Below, piece after piece: positions 7,890 through 18,126 of a stretch of DNA of 64,000 nucleotides. The stretch covers positions 1,685,501-1,749,500 of the forward strand of contig NZ_CP041767.1 of the NCBI RefSeq assembly GCF_022026395.1, given 5' to 3'. The DNA is from Brevibacillus brevis. GTDB lineage: Bacteria; Bacillota; Bacilli; Brevibacillales; Brevibacillaceae. The translations under genes were made by a program, and so were the position numbers. The notes below the pieces were generated by a model. It had not been told where the DNA came from and ran no database searches. It saw nothing but the letters and a program-made list of their open reading frames with translations. Numbering within the stretch: position 1 is the first letter of the stretch; every line of letters starts with the position of its first letter.

Positions 7890-8225
7890 GTAACACTTTA
7901 TTCTGACAACAACAATATTGAAAATATTGTTTAAATAGCAGGCTATGACGAGGATGGTGCACGTTTCCCCTTTTACAGAGAGCCCTGATGCTGAGAAATG
8001 GGTATTGGGTACGTCGCATTGCTCACCTCCGAGCCGTTTAGCTGAAACTTGTTTTACAAGTAGTAGGCCAAACCGCTTAACACCCGTTAACGTGTTACAG
8101 TCCACATTTGCTGTGACTGGCTGAGATCGGCTGACCGTGAGGCGCCGATAAAGTTGGGTGGTACCGCGAACCCTTTCGCCCCAAAAGACATGGAAATAAA
8201 ACCGTGTCGGGGCGAAAGGGTTTTT
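7890..8225 (+). ncRNA. T-box leader, leucine specifier (CTC), ilv-leu operon
   Basis: The invariant T-box sequence TGGGTGGTACCGCG is at 8155-8168 and a long terminator follows. In stem I the CTC codon at 8022-8024, directly followed by ACCTCCGAG, sits at the specifier-loop position and reads leucine. Uncharged tRNA-Leu would stabilise the antiterminator and allow transcription of the branched-chain genes. The leader opens with a hairpin of 9-base arms (7911-7931). Confidence 0.93.
8169..8225 (+). terminator. T-box terminator upstream of ilvB
   Basis: AACCCTTTCGCCCC (8169-8182) pairs with GGGGCGAAAGGGTT (8209-8222), then T residues. Its left arm begins immediately after the T-box sequence, as expected for a mutually exclusive antiterminator. 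Confidence 0.92.
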
Positions 8226-8280
8226 CTATGTGTCTATAGTTATTTTCAATACCTGTTGGAATTGGGAGGAGGAGAGATCA

Positions 8281-10017
8281 ATGAGTGTTGAAATGGCCGA
8301 GTTGCAGAAAAAGAACGGCATTCCACCGATTCAGTTCGGGGAAGAAGTGACAGGAGCAGAAACACTGCTGCGCTGTCTGATCCTGGAGGAAGTCGAATAC
8401 ATTTTCGGCTATCCGGGTGGTGCGGTGCTCCCTATTTATGACTCCCTGTACGGGAGCTACTTCAAGCACATTTTGACCCGCCACGAGCAAGGTGCTATCC
8501 ACGCTGCTGACGGATATGCCCGAGCGACTGGCAAACCGGGCGTATGTATCGCCACTTCTGGTCCAGGAGCAACGAACCTCGTAACGGGAATTGCAACCGC
8601 TCAGATGGACTCGGTTCCGCTGGTCTGCATCACGGGTAACGTGGCACAGTCTCTGATTGGTACCGACGCGTTCCAAGAGGCGAACATTACAGGAATTACT
8701 ATCCCGATTACAAAGCACAGCTACTTTGTCCGCGACATTCGCGATCTCCCGCGGATAGTGAAGGAAGCTTTTCACATCGCGACAACCGGTCGTCCGGGCC
8801 CCGTATTGATCGACATTCCAAAAGACGTCGCCAATGCGAAGGCACCATTTACCTACCCGGATAAAGTGGAGATTCGCGGCTACCGAGCATCACTCGTACC
8901 GAGTGACGAAGAAGTACAAGAGTTTGTCAAAGCCGTTGGCGAAGCGAAGCGTCCAGTCATTTTGGCGGGCGGGGGAATCATTGCAGCTCAAGCAGAGAAA
9001 GAATTGCGCGACTTTGCTGAAAAAACACGCATTCCGGTGATCAACACCTTCATGGGATTGGGCGGTTTCCCTGGAACACACGAGCTGTCGCTGGCAATGC
9101 CAGGGATGCACGGAAATTACACAGCCAACCAAGCGCTCTTGAATGCGGATTGTGTCATTGGTCTGGGAGCACGCTTTGATGACCGGATCACGATGGGACG
9201 CACGAAGGAGTTCGCACCAAAAGCCCGTATCGTACACGTCGACATCGATCCAGCAGAGCTGGGGAAAAACGTAGACACAGCCGTCACAGTAGCGGGCGAC
9301 GTGAAGAGCACGCTGGCAAAAGCAATTCCACTCGCAAAAGCTTGTGATTCGGAAGCGTGGATCAGCCAGTTAAAAGAGTGGAAAGAACAATATCCGTACA
9401 AGTACAAAAAAGACGGCGACGTATTGAAGCCACAAGCAGTCATTGAACTCTTGTACAACTCCACAGATGGGGAAGCGATTGTCACAACAGACGTTGGACA
9501 ACACCAGATGTGGACAGCTCAATACTATAAGTTCAAGCACCCGCGCTCCTTTATCTCTTCCGGTGGTCTCGGCACGATGGGCTTTGGCTTCCCGGCAGCA
9601 ATTGGCGCACAGATCGCTCACCCGGATCGCACGGTAATCTCCGTCGTAGGGGATGGTGGATTCCAGATGACCAACCAGGAGCTGGCAATCGTCTCCCAGT
9701 ACAACATTCCGGTTAAAGTAGCGATTGTGAACAACCAGTGCTTGGGTATGGTACGTCAATGGCAGGAGCTCTTCTACGATAATCGCTACAGCCAAATCGA
9801 TCTGACATGCAGCCCGGATTTTGTCAAACTGGCGGAAGCATATGGCGTAAAAGGCTTGCGAGCAAGCACGCCAGAGGAAGCAGAAGCAGTTTGGGCAGAG
9901 GCGCTTGCGCATGATGGACCAGTCGTGGTGGACTTCCGAGTTGCGCAGGAAGAAAACGTATATCCGATGGTTGCATCAGGCAACACACTAGATCAGATGG
10001 AATTGGGGGACGATTAG
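8281..10017 (+). CDS. ilvB: Acetolactate synthase large (catalytic) subunit
   Basis: This ThDP enzyme condenses pyruvate with pyruvate or 2-oxobutyrate, the first common step to valine, leucine and isoleucine. The 578 residues contain the catalytic-glutamate region RHEQGAIHAADGYARATG, the central FAD-type domain, and the ThDP motif GDGGFQMTNQELAI ending in NN. The start at 8281 follows GGAGGAGGAGA; an upstream GTG at 8230 is inside the leader. ilvN begins one base after the stop, as expected for a two-subunit enzyme. Confidence 0.97.
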   Translation: MSVEMAELQKKNGIPPIQFGEEVTGAETLLRCLILEEVEYIFGYPGGAVLPIYDSLYGSYFKHILTRHEQGAIHAADGYARATGKPGVCIATSGPGATNLVTGIATAQMDSVPLVCITGNVAQSLIGTDAFQEANITGITIPITKHSYFVRDIRDLPRIVKEAFHIATTGRPGPVLIDIPKDVANAKAPFTYPDKVEIRGYRASLVPSDEEVQEFVKAVGEAKRPVILAGGGIIAAQAEKELRDFAEKTRIPVINTFMGLGGFPGTHELSLAMPGMHGNYTANQALLNADCVIGLGARFDDRITMGRTKEFAPKARIVHVDIDPAELGKNVDTAVTVAGDVKSTLAKAIPLAKACDSEAWISQLKEWKEQYPYKYKKDGDVLKPQAVIELLYNSTDGEAIVTTDVGQHQMWTAQYYKFKHPRSFISSGGLGTMGFGFPAAIGAQIAHPDRTVISVVGDGGFQMTNQELAIVSQYNIPVKVAIVNNQCLGMVRQWQELFYDNRYSQIDLTCSPDFVKLAEAYGVKGLRASTPEEAEAVWAEALAHDGPVVVDFRVAQEENVYPMVASGNTLDQMELGDD

Positions 10018-10018
10018 G

Positions 10019-10525
10019 ATGCAGCAACATACCATTTCCGTACTCGTCAACGACCAACCAGGCGTTTTGACCAGAGTGGCGACACTGTTCGGCCAACGCG
10101 GCTTCAACATCGACAGCATTACGGTGGGGGGCACGGAAGAACAGGGGCTTTCCCGGATGATCATTACAACCGGGGGAGATGACCGCCAAATCAATCAGCT
10201 CATGAAGCAATTGCACAAGCTGATCGATGTCATCTCGGTGACGAATCTCAGTGAGAACCCTTTTGTATCACGGGAACTGGCGCTGATTAAGGTGACGGCA
10301 TCGCCCAGCCAGTTGGCAGAGTTAAATGGAATTGTCGAGCCGTTCCGTGCCGCGATCGTCGATGTTGGCCCCAGCTCACTGATCGTGCAAGTAACGGGTG
10401 ACACCGAAAAGATTGATGCGCTGCTCGTACTATTACAAAGCTACGGCGTTATTGAACTGACAAGAACAGGTTCAGTAGCGATGGCGCGCAGTATTGTTCC
10501 AGCAACAGCCGCAGCAACGGTTTAA
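10019..10525 (+). CDS. ilvN: Acetolactate synthase small (regulatory) subunit
   Basis: The 168-residue regulatory subunit starts with an ACT domain (HTISVLVNDQPGVLTRVATL, then GFNIDSITVG), which usually binds valine for feedback inhibition. A second ALS small-subunit domain fills the C-terminal half. It starts one base after the ilvB stop, so the two are likely translationally coupled. Confidence 0.96.
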   Translation: MQQHTISVLVNDQPGVLTRVATLFGQRGFNIDSITVGGTEEQGLSRMIITTGGDDRQINQLMKQLHKLIDVISVTNLSENPFVSRELALIKVTASPSQLAELNGIVEPFRAAIVDVGPSSLIVQVTGDTEKIDALLVLLQSYGVIELTRTGSVAMARSIVPATAAATV

Positions 10526-10545
10526 ATTGCCAAATTTCAGAATAA

Positions 10546-11604
<1,059 letters not shown>

Positions 11605-11661
11605 ATAGGTGTGTAAAAAACGCATATATAATGTAGGGAAAAATGTGGAGGTGAAAAGTTC

Positions 11662-13200
11662 ATGCGGACCATTGAGATTTTTGATACGACACTGCGCGAT
11701 GGGGAGCAGTCTCCGGGCGTCAATATTAGCACGAACGAAAAGGTGGAGATCGCCCTTCAACTCGAGAAGCTGGGCGTAAACAAAATTGAGGCGGGCTTCG
11801 CTGCTGCCTCCCCAGGTGACCAAAAGTCTGTGGCCGAAGTTGCAAAACGGGTGAAGAATGCAACCGTCGTCAGTCTGGCTCGTGCCGTAAAAGACGACAT
11901 GGATAAGGCATACGAAGCGCTTCGCAACGCACAAAACGCTTCCCTCCACGTCTTTCTCGCAACATCTCCGATTCACCGTCAGTTCAAGCTGAACATGAGC
12001 AAGGAAGAAGTCCTTGCTCGGGCGGTGGAAGCGGTCACCTATGCGAAAAAGTATTTTACGGAAGTTCAGTTTTCCGCAGAGGATGCGGCGCGTACCGAGA
12101 TTGACTTTTTGGCAGAGGTTGTAGAGGCAGTCATCAAGGCAGGGGCTACCACGGTAAATATTCCAGATACGGTTGGCTACATGACGCCGTATCAATACGG
12201 AAACATTTTCCGCGAGCTGAAAAAACGCGTCCCTTCTACTGATCTGATTCGCCTGAGCTGCCATTGCCACGATGATCTCGGGATGGCAGTCGCCAACAGT
12301 CTCGCTGCTGTCGAGGGTGGAGCTACGCAAGTGGAGGGCACCATCAATGGAATCGGAGAGCGCGCTGGAAATGCTGCTCTGGAAGAAGTGGCGCTTGCGT
12401 TGGAGACGCGCAAGGATTACTACCAGGCAACGACCAAGCTGAATTTGAAGGAAATCGCACGGACCAGCCAGCTGGTGAGCCGTTTGACGGGGATGATCGT
12501 GCCAGGAAATAAAGCGGTCGTGGGTGCAAATGCTTTTGCGCACGAGTCCGGTATTCACCAGGATGGTGTGTTAAAAGAGGTCACTACGTACGAAATTATC
12601 CGTCCGGAATCGGTCGGCTTCAAGTCAAACAAACTGGTTCTCGGCAAGCATTCTGGCCGCCATGCTTTCAAAGAAAAGTTGGTTGATCTGGGTTATCACT
12701 TGGAGCAAGAAGAGGTAAACGCAGCGTTTGCAGCATTCAAAGTATTGTGCGACAAGAAGAAAGAAATCACGGATGACGACATCCTCGCATTGGTCGACTC
12801 CAAGATGGTTCGCGGACCTGAAGCGTTCCAGCTGGAATCCGTGCAGCTCGCTTACGGCAACATTTCCGTTCCGACAGCGAGTGTGCGGCTGGTTCGTGCC
12901 GACGGATCGGTATGCGAAGAAGCCGCATGTGGAAATGGATCGGTTGATTCTATCTACAAAGCGATTGACCGCGCTACCGGAGAGGAAGTCACCCTTGTCG
13001 ATTACAAAATCCTTTCTGTTACCCACGGGCAAGATGCGTTGGGTGAAGTGTTCGTACGACTTCAACAGGACGATCTGATCGTAACAGGACGCGGTGTGAG
13101 TACGGATGTGCTGGAAGCAAGCGCCATTGCCTATATACGGGCAGTCAACAAGATCATGGAGCGCCGAGGCGAGCCTACGCCTGTCAGTGCAACGATATAA
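11662..13200 (+). CDS. leuA: 2-Isopropylmalate synthase
   Basis: LeuA condenses 2-oxoisovalerate with acetyl-CoA, the committed leucine step. The 512 residues have the HMGL-type TIM barrel ([14 protein letters not shown] at residue 8 on; metal histidines in SCHCHDDLG and the HESGIHQDG segment) and the C-terminal allosteric domain ([17 protein letters not shown] region) that binds leucine. GGAGGTG precedes the start. The product goes to leuCD, which are not in this operon, before LeuB. Confidence 0.97.
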   Translation: MRTIEIFDTTLRDGEQSPGVNISTNEKVEIALQLEKLGVNKIEAGFAAASPGDQKSVAEVAKRVKNATVVSLARAVKDDMDKAYEALRNAQNASLHVFLATSPIHRQFKLNMSKEEVLARAVEAVTYAKKYFTEVQFSAEDAARTEIDFLAEVVEAVIKAGATTVNIPDTVGYMTPYQYGNIFRELKKRVPSTDLIRLSCHCHDDLGMAVANSLAAVEGGATQVEGTINGIGERAGNAALEEVALALETRKDYYQATTKLNLKEIARTSQLVSRLTGMIVPGNKAVVGANAFAHESGIHQDGVLKEVTTYEIIRPESVGFKSNKLVLGKHSGRHAFKEKLVDLGYHLEQEEVNAAFAAFKVLCDKKKEITDDDILALVDSKMVRGPEAFQLESVQLAYGNISVPTASVRLVRADGSVCEEAACGNGSVDSIYKAIDRATGEEVTLVDYKILSVTHGQDALGEVFVRLQQDDLIVTGRGVSTDVLEASAIAYIRAVNKIMERRGEPTPVSATI

Positions 13201-13279
13201 AGATAGGGTCAAATGTGGATAGGATCATAGGAACCAGCAGCGTTCGGAAACCATTACGTATAGAAAAGCGGGATAAACG

Positions 13280-14374
13280 ATGAAGAAAAATTATCGCATC
13301 GCCGTTCTTCCTGGAGACGGTATTGGACCAGAAATCATGCAGGAAGCGGTCAAAGTCCTTACACTCGTAGGGGAAATTGAAGGTGTCACTTTTACATGTG
13401 AAGAAGGCCGGATCGGTGGTATCGCAATCGATACAGATGGAACACCGTTGCCAGAAGAAACGGTAACGCTGGCAAAGCAAGCGGATGCTGTGCTCTTGGG
13501 AGCCGTTGGCGGACCGAAGTGGGACCAGAATCCTGGGCATCTTCGTCCGGAAACAGGGCTGCTGGGCATTCGCAAAGCACTCGGTTTGTTTGCAAATATT
13601 CGCCCAGCTACCATGCACAGCTCTCTGGTGGAAGCGTCCACCCTCAAGCCAGAAGTTGTTTCTGGCGTTGACTTGATCGTTGTACGTGAACTGACCGGTG
13701 GGATTTATTTCGGTGAGAAAAAACGTTATGATGGTCCGAACGGTGAAGTCGCAGAAGATCAGTGCATCTATCATGAAGCGGAAGTCGAGCGAATCATTCG
13801 AGTAGGCTTCGACATTGCGCGCAAACGCCAAAAGCGTCTCGTATCTGTAGATAAGGCAAACGTCCTCGAAAGCTCCCGCCTCTGGCGCAAGGTAGCCGAG
13901 AGAGTAGGGGCTGACTATCCAGATGTAGAGCTGTCCCACCAGTTGGTAGACTCTTGCGCGATGCAGCTCGTGCGTGATCCAAAACAGTTTGACGTCATCG
14001 TGACGGAAAACATGTTTGGCGACATCTTGAGTGATCAGGCAGCGATGCTGACTGGTTCGATTGGGATGCTGTCCTCGGCGAGTCTGGCAGCAGGCAGCTT
14101 TGGCTTGTATGAACCGGTTCATGGCTCTGCCCCTGACATTGCTGGAAAAGGCATTGCCAATCCGCTGGCCACCATTCTGTCCGTAGCGATGATGCTTCGC
14201 CTTTCTCTCGGAATGGATGAAGCGGCAGCAGCTGTGGAAAACGCAGTTTGGTCCGTGCTGGAAGCAGGGCATCGCACTGGCGATATCGCGGCAGATAGAA
14301 GCAAAGCGATTGGTACAATCGAGATGGGCCAACTGGTACGCGACGAGCTGTCCAAACAGTGGCAAAAACAATAA
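13280..14374 (+). CDS. leuB: 3-Isopropylmalate dehydrogenase
   Basis: LeuB oxidatively decarboxylates 3-isopropylmalate with NAD. The 364 residues contain the [13 protein letters not shown] start, the substrate arginines around [21 protein letters not shown], the [13 protein letters not shown] segment and the NAD-binding [18 protein letters not shown] motif. Terminator DNA follows at once, so the operon ends here. In many Bacillales leuC and leuD follow; here they must lie elsewhere. Confidence 0.97.
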   Translation: MKKNYRIAVLPGDGIGPEIMQEAVKVLTLVGEIEGVTFTCEEGRIGGIAIDTDGTPLPEETVTLAKQADAVLLGAVGGPKWDQNPGHLRPETGLLGIRKALGLFANIRPATMHSSLVEASTLKPEVVSGVDLIVVRELTGGIYFGEKKRYDGPNGEVAEDQCIYHEAEVERIIRVGFDIARKRQKRLVSVDKANVLESSRLWRKVAERVGADYPDVELSHQLVDSCAMQLVRDPKQFDVIVTENMFGDILSDQAAMLTGSIGMLSSASLAAGSFGLYEPVHGSAPDIAGKGIANPLATILSVAMMLRLSLGMDEAAAAVENAVWSVLEAGHRTGDIAADRSKAIGTIEMGQLVRDELSKQWQKQ

Positions 14375-14388
14375 ATCATACACAAAAC

Positions 14389-14430
14389 GAAACCCTGCCA
14401 AAATCCTTTCGGTGCTTTGGCAGGGTTTTC
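14389..14430. terminator. Terminator after ilv-leu operon, shared with ktrB
   Basis: AAACCCTGCCAAA pairs with TTTGGCAGGGTTT across a 13-base loop. T residues on the plus side and A residues on the other make it usable in both directions for two convergent genes. Confidence 0.92.
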
Positions 14431-14446
14431 TCCATTTTTATACGGC

Positions 14447-15793
14447 TTATCCGATGGTGATCCTCCCTTTTGGATAGCGGAAGTACTCCTTCTGTTTGCG
14501 TTGTGCGAGGGCAAAGGCAATCGTGAGGGGGCCGAGCCGACCAGCAAACATCGTTAATATGATTAGCGTTTTCCCGATCGGAGTCAGATGAGGGGTCAGT
14601 CCCATAGAGAGTCCGGTCGTAGCAAAAGCGGAAGTAACCTCGAATAGGATCATCTCAAAGCGTGCTCCTGTCTCAGTAATCGAGAGGACCATCGTCATGA
14701 CAAGCACAATGAACAGGGCAATCATGGTCAGTGTCAGCGATTTGTAGACCATGTGTGGCAGGATGCGTTGCCGGAAGAAGATGACATCTTCTTTTCCTTT
14801 AATTTGGGCAATAACAGCGCCAATCAGTGTGGCAAAGGTCGTCGTCTTGATACCGCCTCCCGTCGAGCCAGGAGAAGCACCGATGAACATTAGGATAATA
14901 AGGAGGAAAAGCGACGACTGATACATATCCCCGATATTCAATGTGTTGGAACCTGCCGTACGGGGTGTAACCGATTGATAGAAGGAGCCGAGCACTTTGC
15001 CCATCATGGATAGGGGCTGCAACGTTTTGGGATTGTTGTACTCCAAAATAAAAATAAGCACTGTCCCTGCCGTAATCAAAAGACCGGTTGTTGTCAGTAC
15101 GACTTTCGTATGTAGTGACAAGCGGCGGTTATGACGATAATCGTATATCTCGCTGACAACGATGAAACCAATACCGCCAAGTATGATCATCAGACAGACG
15201 ACGAGATTGACGAGCGGGTCCTCCACATAGGCTGTCAAGCTGGCGAACTCGCCCATCAGGTCAAAACCAGCATTGTTAAAGTTAGAAATCGCATGGAAAA
15301 AGCCGAAGTAGATCGCTTTTTTCAAAGGAAAGTCAAAGGCAAAACGAATAGAGAGAAGCACTCCACCTATAAACTCAGTAAGGGCAGTAAAAACCAGAAT
15401 CATTTTGGCTAATCGTACGACACCTTCTATCGACATCTGATTCAGCGATTCTTGCAGGATGAGCCGTTCACGCAATGAGATTCTTTTACGCATAATCAGT
15501 GCGAAAAAGGTAGCGAACGTCATAAATCCGAGGCCGCCAATTTGGATGAGCGACAAAATGACGAGTTGACCAAAGGTAGTGAAAGTCGTTCCAGTATCGA
15601 CGACAACCAAGCCTGTTACACATGTAGCAGAGGTGGCTGTAAACAGAGCGTCAAGCCAATGCAGACCAACTCCATCAACTGTAGCGACCGGGAGTGTCAA
15701 AAGCAGCGCTCCCAAGAAGATAATCAAGGCAAACCCAAGAACCAGCGTTTTTGGTGGATCAAGGTGAAGCTTTTCTACGATTTTTTTAATCAT
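14447..15793 (-). CDS. ktrB: Ktr/Trk-type potassium uptake membrane subunit
   Basis: KtrB is the ion-conducting, sodium-dependent subunit of Ktr potassium transporters. The 448-residue protein is almost wholly membrane-embedded with the four-fold M1-P-M2 pattern. Pore-like segments appear at TATSATCVTGLVVVDT, NAGFDLMG, GASPGSTGGGI and SAFATTGLS; these carry the single selectivity glycines of the family. The length fits KtrB rather than TrkH. The matching RCK subunit gene (28712-29365) is 13 kb away rather than in one operon. It lies 88 bases downstream of the MocR-type gene. Confidence 0.92.
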   Translation of the reverse strand: MIKKIVEKLHLDPPKTLVLGFALIIFLGALLLTLPVATVDGVGLHWLDALFTATSATCVTGLVVVDTGTTFTTFGQLVILSLIQIGGLGFMTFATFFALIMRKRISLRERLILQESLNQMSIEGVVRLAKMILVFTALTEFIGGVLLSIRFAFDFPLKKAIYFGFFHAISNFNNAGFDLMGEFASLTAYVEDPLVNLVVCLMIILGGIGFIVVSEIYDYRHNRRLSLHTKVVLTTTGLLITAGTVLIFILEYNNPKTLQPLSMMGKVLGSFYQSVTPRTAGSNTLNIGDMYQSSLFLLIILMFIGASPGSTGGGIKTTTFATLIGAVIAQIKGKEDVIFFRQRILPHMVYKSLTLTMIALFIVLVMTMVLSITETGARFEMILFEVTSAFATTGLSMGLTPHLTPIGKTLIILTMFAGRLGPLTIAFALAQRKQKEYFRYPKGRITIG

Positions 15794-15841
15794 AGCAGGT
15801 TATACCTCGGCTTTTTTCGAGTCTAGTGAAAAGGAAAAGAG

Positions 15842-15872
15842 GGGAAATCTATCTCTTAGTATGGCATTTCCC
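15842..15872 (-). terminator. Possible weak terminator after MocR-type gene
   Basis: On the minus strand GGGAAAT and ATTTCCC can pair across 17 bases, followed by a pyrimidine stretch with T-runs. It may only partly separate the regulator from ktrB. Confidence 0.35.
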
Positions 15873-15881
15873 TTGGAAAAC

Positions 15882-17324
15882 TTACCGAAGAAGAGCAGCA
15901 CCCAATCGGTGAAGCCAATGTTTCAACTCTCGTTCTTCCAGTGGAGCGAGTGGGAAACGGACAGCCGGGCAGCGCAGAATATCGGCAGGCTCATCGGCTA
16001 CGCGAAAAGCATGACCGCCAGTCAGCTCGAGACCTTCCTCACGCAGAATAGCGACGACTCTCTCTTCTTGTTCAGTTGCTCTTGCGGTTGGCGTGCCCCA
16101 TTTTATCCACGTATTTAAGCCCCCTGAAATAGGGTACATTCGTGCATGATCGGGGAGTGCCTGGCGTTTTTCCTGCCACAGTCGCAGGAAGCGGGTCTGG
16201 AACAGAGCACGACGATCCGTTAGAAACTCTTCATAAAACCACGGATCATCGAGGAGTCGAACAGCGGATTCCACGACGAGCAAGGATGGCTCTGCTCCTG
16301 TCATGGAAACAAGCTGACTATAGCGCTCCAACTCGTCATCCGATAAATCAGAAGGAAGCATCAGTACGCCCAATTGTAGATCGCGAGCCAACGTTTTGGA
16401 CAACGAATGCAGATAGTAGACCTCCACTGGGCTTTTTGCCTGCGCAGCCATCTGGTACAAAGGAACACTCGGTTCTTCAAACCAGAGGTCGCCATAATGG
16501 TCGTTTTCCACAAGACGTACGTTGTGGCTCTGCGCCCATTCGAGCAAATCTTCCTTTCGTTTCAACGAATAGCTGATACCGGTAGGAAATTGATAATGCG
16601 GGTTAATCAAAAGCCAATTCGCAGGGTAATGCTCCTGCTCTTCCGTGAGAGCTTGAATACAAACGCCTTCTTCATCCATGCGAATCGGGCGAACGGTAAT
16701 TCCGCACTGGCTCAACAGTCGAAGAAATACAGGATAGCTGTACTCCTCCACATAGACGACATCACGTGCACTCATGACACGCTGCGCAAGAAAGGCGAAG
16801 CCGCTCGTGCTTCTATTAAAAAGCAGGAGGCGCTCAGGTGAGTGAGGAAGCCCCCGGCGGCCGAGGTGATCAGCAAAAACCTTGGCAGCTTGTGTACGTC
16901 TGATTTTCTTTTGGGCGGACGGTTCATCCAATACAGTCAGACTCTCATAAAAAGCACCACGCAATCGCTTCACCAGCTCTTCGCTTGGACGAGGAGAGGA
17001 ATCAGCCAGGGAAGCGATCGGAATATCTGTGAGCGGGAGGCGATTTTCCAAACGCGCTTCTTTAGCAAGCTGCGTCAAGTAATAACCTTTGCCGTGCACA
17101 GCTTCCAGCCAGCCTTCCAACGCAAGATGATCGTATGCTTTTTTGACTGTCTCCAACGAGCAACCACTAATTGTTTTCATATCTCGCAGCGATATCAATT
17201 GTTGTCCATCTACAAGAAAGGCACCACGCAAAATCGCTGTTTTCAATTGTTCAGCGAGTTGTACATAGATCGGTGTGTGCGATTGTTTGTGGAAATGAAA
17301 AGAAAAATACGGTCGCTCTGGCAT
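15882..17324 (-). CDS. MocR/GabR-type PLP-dependent transcriptional regulator
   Basis: The 480-residue fusion starts with a GntR winged helix (residues 10-80: PIYVQLAEQLKTAILRG, then GCSLETVKKAYDHLALEGWL). An aminotransferase fold type I domain follows. The YYLHSLSKTLARDLQLG segment contains the lysine expected to bind PLP. Such proteins usually control amine, GABA, taurine or vitamin B6 genes, often next to themselves. Here the neighbours are ktrB (same strand) and moaB (divergent), neither an obvious amine gene, so the target is open. Confidence 0.9.
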   Translation of the reverse strand: MPERPYFSFHFHKQSHTPIYVQLAEQLKTAILRGAFLVDGQQLISLRDMKTISGCSLETVKKAYDHLALEGWLEAVHGKGYYLTQLAKEARLENRLPLTDIPIASLADSSPRPSEELVKRLRGAFYESLTVLDEPSAQKKIRRTQAAKVFADHLGRRGLPHSPERLLLFNRSTSGFAFLAQRVMSARDVVYVEEYSYPVFLRLLSQCGITVRPIRMDEEGVCIQALTEEQEHYPANWLLINPHYQFPTGISYSLKRKEDLLEWAQSHNVRLVENDHYGDLWFEEPSVPLYQMAAQAKSPVEVYYLHSLSKTLARDLQLGVLMLPSDLSDDELERYSQLVSMTGAEPSLLVVESAVRLLDDPWFYEEFLTDRRALFQTRFLRLWQEKRQALPDHARMYPISGGLNTWIKWGTPTARATEQEERVVAILREEGLELTGGHAFRVADEPADILRCPAVRFPLAPLEERELKHWLHRLGAALLR

Positions 17325-17498
17325 TCGCGCACGCCTCCTTGTCTGTCGAAAAAATAGCAGTCATCAGCATTATATAGGAAAGCGAAGCATCTCGGGTATA
17401 GGGAGTGAAGAAATTGTTTCAGGAACGACGAGGGTACTGGAAACCCGAACATGGTATCATGAGAAAAGATATATATTGAAGAAATGAGGAAAATACGG

Positions 17499-18005
17499 AT
17501 GAGTACGCAGGAACACAAGGCGCTATCGCCCAAGCAAGTCATATGCATGGTCATTACCGTTTCCGATACCCGGACAGAGGATACAGATAAAAGCGGACAA
17601 TTGATGAAGCAGCTTCTGACTGAAGCCGGTCACAGCGTAGCGCTCTATCAAATAGTAAAGGACGAGCCTGTACAGGTCATTGCTGCGATCGAAGCGGGAA
17701 TTGCACATGACGACGTTCAAGTCATTCTTCTCAATGGCGGTACTGGCATTTCGCCCCGAGATAACACCTTTGAGGCTGTCTCTGGCTTACTCGATAAGGA
17801 AATGCCGGGATTTGGCGAGCTGTTTCGGATGTTGAGCTTTACCGAAGACATCGGTTCGGCTGCGATGCTCAGTCGTGCGATTGCAGGGACGCGGAAAGGG
17901 AAAATGATTTTTTCCACGCCAGGCTCGACAGGTGCGGTGCGACTGGCGATGAATCGGTTGATCGTGCCGGAGCTGGGGCATGTGGTGCGCGAATTAAACC
18001 GTTAA
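17499..18005 (+). CDS. moaB: MoaB-type molybdopterin biosynthesis protein
   Basis: This 168-residue MogA/MoaB-fold protein carries ITVSDTRTEDTDKSG, the GGTGISPRDNT motif and the FSTPGSTGAVRLAM segment of the molybdopterin-adenylyltransferase family. The start at 17499 follows GAGG at good spacing; an ATG 15 bases earlier lacks one. MoaB in Bacillales may stand in for MogA. It shares a 174-base intergenic region with the divergent MocR-type gene; TATCAT at 17455-17460 could be its -10. Confidence 0.92.
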   Translation: MSTQEHKALSPKQVICMVITVSDTRTEDTDKSGQLMKQLLTEAGHSVALYQIVKDEPVQVIAAIEAGIAHDDVQVILLNGGTGISPRDNTFEAVSGLLDKEMPGFGELFRMLSFTEDIGSAAMLSRAIAGTRKGKMIFSTPGSTGAVRLAMNRLIVPELGHVVRELNR

Positions 18006-18067
18006 CGATTTGCCGTTACTAGCCTCGTATGGTACTGTTACGAAAGGAAAAAGATCGGTCAGACCTG

Positions 18068-18092
18068 AACCATCGATTGCAGATGGTTTTTT
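18068..18092 (+). terminator. Terminator after moaB
   Basis: AACCATC (18068-18074), 7-base loop, GATGGTT (18082-18088) and T residues. Confidence 0.85.
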
Positions 18093-18126
18093 GGTGCCGA
18101 ATTTTGCAAGGAGAGTAGACCCATCC

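Noticed and set aside
18010-18126. N-terminal extension of the B12/radical-SAM protein
   Set aside because: It spans the moaB terminator and lacks homology; the ATG at 18127 has AAGGAGAG.
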